Source: Tolypothrix bouteillei VB521301 (GTDB lineage: Bacteria; Cyanobacteriota; Cyanobacteriia; Cyanobacteriales; Nostocaceae). Taken from it: a stretch of DNA of 64,000 bases. Each line of letters begins with the position of its first letter. Position 1 is the first letter of the stretch. The notes beneath the pieces were generated by a model. The model worked only from the letters and a program-made list of their open reading frames with translations, made no database searches and had not been told where the DNA came from. Positions 60,467-64,000 of the stretch are shown in pieces. The stretch is from positions 372,001-436,000 of the forward strand of contig NZ_JHEG04000002.1 in the NCBI RefSeq assembly GCF_000760695.4. The letters are read 5' to 3'. The position numbers and the translations under genes were made by a program.

Positions 60467-61485
60467 GTGATGCCATTCTCACAACTCACAACCTGACTAT
60501 TGGTTACAGAACATCGCGAAGAACTTTCCGAAACGTTGCATCTAATATTTCGGTGTCGCTTCAAACAGGAGAACTCGTTTGTTTGCTCGGTCCTAATGGA
60601 GCGGGTAAGTCAACCTTACTGCGAACACTTGCGGGAATGCAACCTCCTATTCAAGGGGAAGTGCGATTGCTTGGAGAAAATGTTTATAAATTACCACCGC
60701 AAGAATTAGCAAAACGTCTCAGCTTGGTACTGACAGATAAGATAGATGTAGGAATGCTATCATCTGAAACCTTTGTAGCTTTAGGACGCTATCCTTATAC
60801 TGATTGGTGGGGAAAGCTAACACCGCAAGACGAAACCATTGTTAATTGGGCAATAGAATCTGTAGGTGCAACACATTTATCCCAACGTCATGTTAGCGAA
60901 CTCAGTGACGGGGAACGGCAAAAAATTGCGATCGCACGAGCCTTAGCACAATCACCTGTTGTCATGCTACTCGATGAACCTACAGCATTTTTAGATTTGC
61001 CCAGACGTGTGGAAATTATGCAATTGCTGCGCCAAATTGCTTGGCAAAATCACCAAGCAATTCTTTTATCCACCCACGATCTCAATCTCGCTTTACGCTT
61101 AGCAGATAAAGTTTGGTTGCTTGCTAGTAATGGAACTTTGCACGTTGGCGCACCGGAAGATTTGGTTTTGAGCGGTGCGTTTGCCGAAACTTTCCGCACT
61201 GAAGGAGTGGAATTTGATATTGCTTCTGGAGAGTTTCATCTCAATTCACCAGTGCGTGGTACGGTCGATTTAATAGGTGAGGGAGTAGAAGCTTTATGGA
61301 CACAACGCGCCTTGCAACGAGTGGGATTTCTCGTTCAGACTGAGAGCAAATCCTCTCCCATTTGCATAGAAGTGATACCCACTCAAAAACAAGTTGTTTG
61401 GCAGGTCATACGCGATCGCGAAATGTTCTTGTACTATGAGGTACAAAAACTTATTCAATTCTTGAATCAACTTTTTCCAATGTAA
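60463..61485 (+). CDS. ABC transporter ATPase (FecE/BtuD type) with C-terminal extension
   Basis: 340 residues. Walker A 'GPNGAGKS', signature 'ELSDGERQKIAI', Walker B 'VVMLLDEPTAFLD' and switch His in 'LLSTHDLN' are intact. FecE-type ATPases are normally about 255-270 residues; here about 70 to 80 further residues (from about 262) follow, with 'GEGVEALWTQRALQRVGFLV' and 'VIPTQKQVVWQVI', possibly a regulatory domain that binds a ligand. It starts inside the permease stop (ATGA overlap), so translational coupling is expected. Confidence 0.95.
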   Translation: MSDAILTTHNLTIGYRTSRRTFRNVASNISVSLQTGELVCLLGPNGAGKSTLLRTLAGMQPPIQGEVRLLGENVYKLPPQELAKRLSLVLTDKIDVGMLSSETFVALGRYPYTDWWGKLTPQDETIVNWAIESVGATHLSQRHVSELSDGERQKIAIARALAQSPVVMLLDEPTAFLDLPRRVEIMQLLRQIAWQNHQAILLSTHDLNLALRLADKVWLLASNGTLHVGAPEDLVLSGAFAETFRTEGVEFDIASGEFHLNSPVRGTVDLIGEGVEALWTQRALQRVGFLVQTESKSSPICIEVIPTQKQVVWQVIRDREMFLYYEVQKLIQFLNQLFPM

Positions 61486-61601
61486 AGATCTCTACTTTAG
61501 TTAGAGGCTTAGTTATACACTTACCTTCAACCACAATCCTAGAAACACTTTACTTTAAATTATTAATTGCGCTCTTCCACGAGAATTGCTCGGACAGAAT
61601 T

Positions 61602-61790
61602 CTAATAGAGCTTTCGCCGACCTTTTCGAGCAGCATTACAGCAAGCAGTTTTCATTTCAAAGTCGATACAGCCGATTGCTTCAGGCGAACAAGCTTTTTT
61701 AGGATGTACCGGACATTTCAATCGATAGTCATTGGTGAAATACTCACAACCTACACAGGAATTTGATGCAACATCGTAACTACAGTTCAA
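61602..61790 (-). CDS. Small Cys-rich protein
   Basis: 62 residues if started at the TTG at 61790; there is no ATG near the front. Cysteines are spaced as 'NSCVGCEY', 'LKCPVHPKKACSPEA', 'GCIDFEM' and 'TACCNAARKG', suggesting a metal-binding or disulfide-rich fold. The regular pattern suggests a real protein, but the lack of an ATG and of a clear ribosome site reduces confidence. Function unknown. Confidence 0.45.
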   Translation of the reverse strand: MNCSYDVASNSCVGCEYFTNDYRLKCPVHPKKACSPEAIGCIDFEMKTACCNAARKGRRKLY

Positions 61791-62153
61791 CAGTAGGATT
61801 TACAAAGATGCTTTACAAACATCTTTTTACACTTTTTCCTTTAATTTATTCAAACACTAATGAAAATCTATGTCAACTAACTCGAGCAAAATAATTAAAC
61901 TAGGCAGATATACTAGTACAGATCGGTGGAAATAAGGCAACTATTAGTTACAGGTAAAAAGTTTACAATAAGAGCTTTTGCTCCTTCTGCCATCTAATAA
62001 GCATACTTCTGCCTTCACGTACTAAAGTATTGAAGGGTAAAGAGCAAGAGCGCGATCGCTTCAGTACATGAATTAATAACCAAAGACATTTAGGGTAGGC
62101 ATCAAAAACTAACTAAAGATAAAATAGAAACAAACAGACCAAAGGCGGTGTGT
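61791..62153. other. Intergenic region, no gene seen
   Basis: AT-rich spacer with scattered HIP1-like sequence (GCGCGATCGC near 62050). It holds the Uma2 promoter, with AAAGGCGG as a ribosome site just before 62154. Confidence 0.45.
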
Positions 62154-62927
62154 ATGGTAACCCAACTTGGTGAAACCAAATTAGCTTATGAACTGGTCAT
62201 ATCGTGGGAAGCCTTGCCCAAAGATTTTCAATTAGAGGATGAACCAGTGGAAAACACAGGTCAGCCATTGTTGGCTGGTGCATTACGTGAAAGTTTAGAA
62301 ATCGGTGATTTCATCCAACCTCAAATGTTAATTGCGTCCAATTTTGGTCTGTGCGCGACGGTGAACGGGCAATTGATTGTGAAAGCGCCAGATTGGGTTT
62401 ATGTTCCCTCTGTCAACCAAGTGATAGGAGAACGCAGAAGCTATACACCCAATTTAGAGGGGGATATACCTGCAGTCGTCATGGAATTTTTATCTGAGGA
62501 GCAGGGAGAAGAGTATTCGGTAAAGCGAACCTATCCACCAGGAAAATGGTTTTTTTACGAGCAAATTTTACAAGTACCTGTGTATGTTATTTTTGATCCA
62601 GATGGTGGGTTGTTAGAATTTTATCAACTGGAAAATAGACGCTACGAATTAAAGCAACCAGATGAAAATGGTCGTCATTGGATTGATTCAGTAGGTTTAT
62701 ACTTAGGGACGTGGCAAGGAACAAAAGAAGCCAGAACTGGATATTGGTTGCGGTGGTGGGATCGGACAGGTAATTTGTTACCTTGGGCAGTGGAAGTGAT
62801 TGAACAAGAGCGTCAACGCGCCGAACAAGAGCGTCAACGCGCCGAACAAGAGCGTCAGCAAAAAGAACGGCTGCTTGCTTATTTGCAATCTCAAGGTATC
62901 GATCCAAATAATTTGCCCACAGATTAA
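62154..62927 (+). CDS. Uma2 family PD-(D/E)XK endonuclease-like protein
   Basis: 257 residues from the ATG at 62154; a GTG two codons upstream is less likely. Uma2 signatures: 'DWVYVPSVNQVIGERRSYTP' (opening of the fold), 'PAVVMEFLSEEQGEEYSVKR' with the acidic catalytic Glu, and 'GKWFFYEQILQVPVYVIFDPDG'. The large cyanobacterial Uma2 family is predicted to act on DNA but is uncharacterised. Near the end is a 7-residue repeat, EQERQRA, coded by two exact 21-base copies and a partial third (62802-62858), which extends a coiled-coil tail. Copy number of this repeat could vary between strains. Confidence 0.85.
   Translation: MVTQLGETKLAYELVISWEALPKDFQLEDEPVENTGQPLLAGALRESLEIGDFIQPQMLIASNFGLCATVNGQLIVKAPDWVYVPSVNQVIGERRSYTPNLEGDIPAVVMEFLSEEQGEEYSVKRTYPPGKWFFYEQILQVPVYVIFDPDGGLLEFYQLENRRYELKQPDENGRHWIDSVGLYLGTWQGTKEARTGYWLRWWDRTGNLLPWAVEVIEQERQRAEQERQRAEQERQQKERLLAYLQSQGIDPNNLPTD
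62802..62858 (+). repeat. 21-base tandem repeat in the Uma2 gene
   Basis: GAACAAGAGCGTCAACGCGC plus one more C occurs exactly twice (62802-62822, 62823-62843), then partially. It adds Gln/Glu/Arg heptads to a coiled coil, in frame. Confidence 0.85.
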
Positions 62928-62937
62928 AGATCATTCA

Positions 62938-62964
62938 AATCCCCTACCTTAAAGTATGGGGATT
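62938..62964. terminator. Hairpin between convergent Uma2 and hydrolase genes
   Basis: AATCCCC (62938-62944) pairs with GGGGATT (62958-62964). There is no T-run, so it is a weak terminator candidate between two convergent genes. Confidence 0.4.
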
Positions 62965-62992
62965 AACCAAAACGATGCAGTGTCATTAGATT

Positions 62993-63724
62993 CTATATCT
63001 TTAAACTGCTAGACACTGAATTTGATAGGTGTAAAGATTTCCAAAAATGGAGAACTTGCTCTGCCACAAGCTGAGGTTGAAAGAAATGAAAGAAATGCTT
63101 TCCTTCTGGGCATTTCCACAAGCGATCGCCCTCTTTCAAATAAAGTTGCCATCCACACAGATCGTCGATTTCTACAACGATGTCGTCTAAACTTCCACAG
63201 ACCATTAAAGGAACAGGAACAGAACTCCGAGGAACACAAAGTCTTTGAAATAGCGAGTGTGGTGAAAGAGAGGAATTCAAATCTTGCCTTAGTATTTGTG
63301 TTAGACGTTTATTGGTAAATTCTGCATGATATCCAAACAAGTTGTAAGCCATGGATCTAAGAATTTGCTGGCGACTAGAGAATGGGAGATGAGCATAGTA
63401 ATGAACGTGCCAATTAACAGCTGCATCAACGCCTACAGCCAATAGAGTGAGAGATTTTACTTTTTCAGGATATCGATCTGCATAAAACAGTCCTAACAAT
63501 CCTCCCGTACTATGACCGATCAGATGTACGGGTTGAGTGCAAGATTGGAGATAATCATGCAACAACATCACTGCAAATGAAAGTGGGCTTGCTTCGTCCT
63601 CAGTTTGAGAGTAATCCCAACTAGCAATTGTCATGTGATGTGACAAATAAGATAGCAGTGGCTGAGAAAAGCATTGCAAACTAGGGCTTGTATTTAACCA
63701 AACGACATCGGGCGATTGAAACAT
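62993..63724 (-). CDS. Alpha/beta hydrolase
   Basis: About 243 residues from the ATG at 63724 ('MFQSPDVVWLNTSPS'); an upstream ATG at 63751 adds 9 residues. The nucleophile elbow is 'LIGHSTGG' (Ser in GHSTG), the oxyanion region is near the N-terminus, the acid is probably Asp in 'VCGSLDDIVVEID', and the catalytic His in 'EGKHFFHFF'. Substrate is unknown; the fold covers esterases, lipases and dehalogenases. It converges on the Uma2 gene. Confidence 0.85.
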   Translation of the reverse strand: MFQSPDVVWLNTSPSLQCFSQPLLSYLSHHMTIASWDYSQTEDEASPLSFAVMLLHDYLQSCTQPVHLIGHSTGGLLGLFYADRYPEKVKSLTLLAVGVDAAVNWHVHYYAHLPFSSRQQILRSMAYNLFGYHAEFTNKRLTQILRQDLNSSLSPHSLFQRLCVPRSSVPVPLMVCGSLDDIVVEIDDLCGWQLYLKEGDRLWKCPEGKHFFHFFQPQLVAEQVLHFWKSLHLSNSVSSSLKI

Positions 63725-63779
63725 GAGATTTGCCTGCAAGTAAATTATCACAAGAATTGTGAGTGGTTAGTTGTTGATT

Positions 63780-63990
63780 GCTCGTTCTTCCACTAACCAC
63801 TGACCCTTCAGGTATCTCCTGTGTCCCCTATGTCCTATGCCCTTCGGATACACTACGCGATGCGAAGCTTTGCCCGCAGGACTATACGCCAGTTGGGCAC
63901 AGGAGAAAAACGCTCCTATGGCAATGAGGGTGCCACGTGCTATCAGCACTGGTCTCACTACCTACTTTCTTTGGACTCACCACTCACTAC
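63780..63990. repeat. Dispersed repeats at the right edge
   Basis: Contains CACTAACCACTGACC-type heptamers at both ends and a palindromic unit near 63837-63900 with CCTTCGGATACACTACGCGA and GCGAAGCTTTGCCCGC, related to those at 17195-17390. A short frame on the minus strand here is an artefact of the repeat. The stretch holds no gene. Confidence 0.65.
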
Positions 63991-64000
63991 TAACCACTAT

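Noticed and set aside
63767..63958. Short minus-strand frame at the right edge
   Set aside because: It runs through a palindromic repeat related to that near 17.2 kb, so coding is an artefact.
1..64000. tRNA or rRNA genes
   Set aside because: No T-loop/anticodon arrangement or ribosomal RNA segments were recognised in any spacer; a covariance scan could still find one that I missed.

Overview
The window reads as chromosome of a filamentous, probably heterocyst-forming cyanobacterium (Nostocales). Support: the palindrome GCGATCGC (HIP1) recurs in genes and spacers; there are cyanobacterial hallmark families (cyAbrB regulator, Rcp-type response regulator, DICT-domain kinase, pentapeptide-repeat protein, Uma2 and Rpn-type nucleases); a 693-residue dynamin closely resembles, from memory, the Nostoc punctiforme bacterial dynamin-like protein (BDLP); and spacers carry many heptamer tandem repeats and small palindromes typical of the group. 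No rRNA, tRNA, CRISPR array or intact insertion sequence is visible.

Layout. 1-7.2 kb: a serine hydrolase cut by the window edge, an exported DUF2252 protein, a secreted SH3b protein, a two-gene unit of an exported class-A-like serine hydrolase plus an unrecognised exported protein, a small membrane protein and an Rpn-family nuclease. 7.2-12.0 kb (minus strand): a three-gene dynamin operon of a small coiled-coil/membrane protein, the BDLP orthologue, and a second dynamin fused to a C-terminal J domain. 12.5-16.8 kb: a decayed Rpn-family gene, argG, and a sodium/solute symporter with its DUF4212 small subunit. 16.8-17.9 kb is a 1.1 kb non-coding, structured, repeat-rich stretch. 17.9-29.4 kb is dominated by signalling: a pentapeptide-repeat protein, a DICT-GAF kinase, two hybrid kinases that are clear paralogues, a REC-GAF-GAF kinase of phytochrome type and an Rcp-like receiver protein, with moaE between them.

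29.5-41.7 kb: an NTF2-like protein, pyrR, cbiB, an Rrf2 regulator, cyAbrB, a ClC-CBS chloride transporter, a zinc-ribbon membrane protein, an ArnT-like glycosyltransferase, a large membrane-anchored protein, a serine-recombinase-like protein that seems to have lost its catalytic residues, and a VOC protein. 42.2-54 kb: an adenylate cyclase with PAS/GAF sensors, a deoxyhypusine-synthase-like enzyme, a diguanylate cyclase, a metallophosphoesterase whose 3' end overlaps a small secreted peptide gene with an RGKGR motif (candidate PatX-like morphogen precursor), RidA, an HMA_2-like protein, PsiE, Lin0512, HNH and GNAT proteins, and a kinase remnant.

54-64 kb: a zinc-ribbon membrane protein, then a high-affinity iron-uptake set (multicopper oxidase, helix-hairpin-helix lipoprotein, FTR1 permease), divergent from a FecCD/FecE-type ABC permease and ATPase. 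A Cys-rich small protein, a Uma2 protein and an alpha/beta hydrolase close the window. The most interesting items are the dynamin-J operon, the candidate PatX-like peptide, the inactive-looking recombinase, repeat elements that have entered reading frames in frame, and the unassigned structured region near 17 kb.
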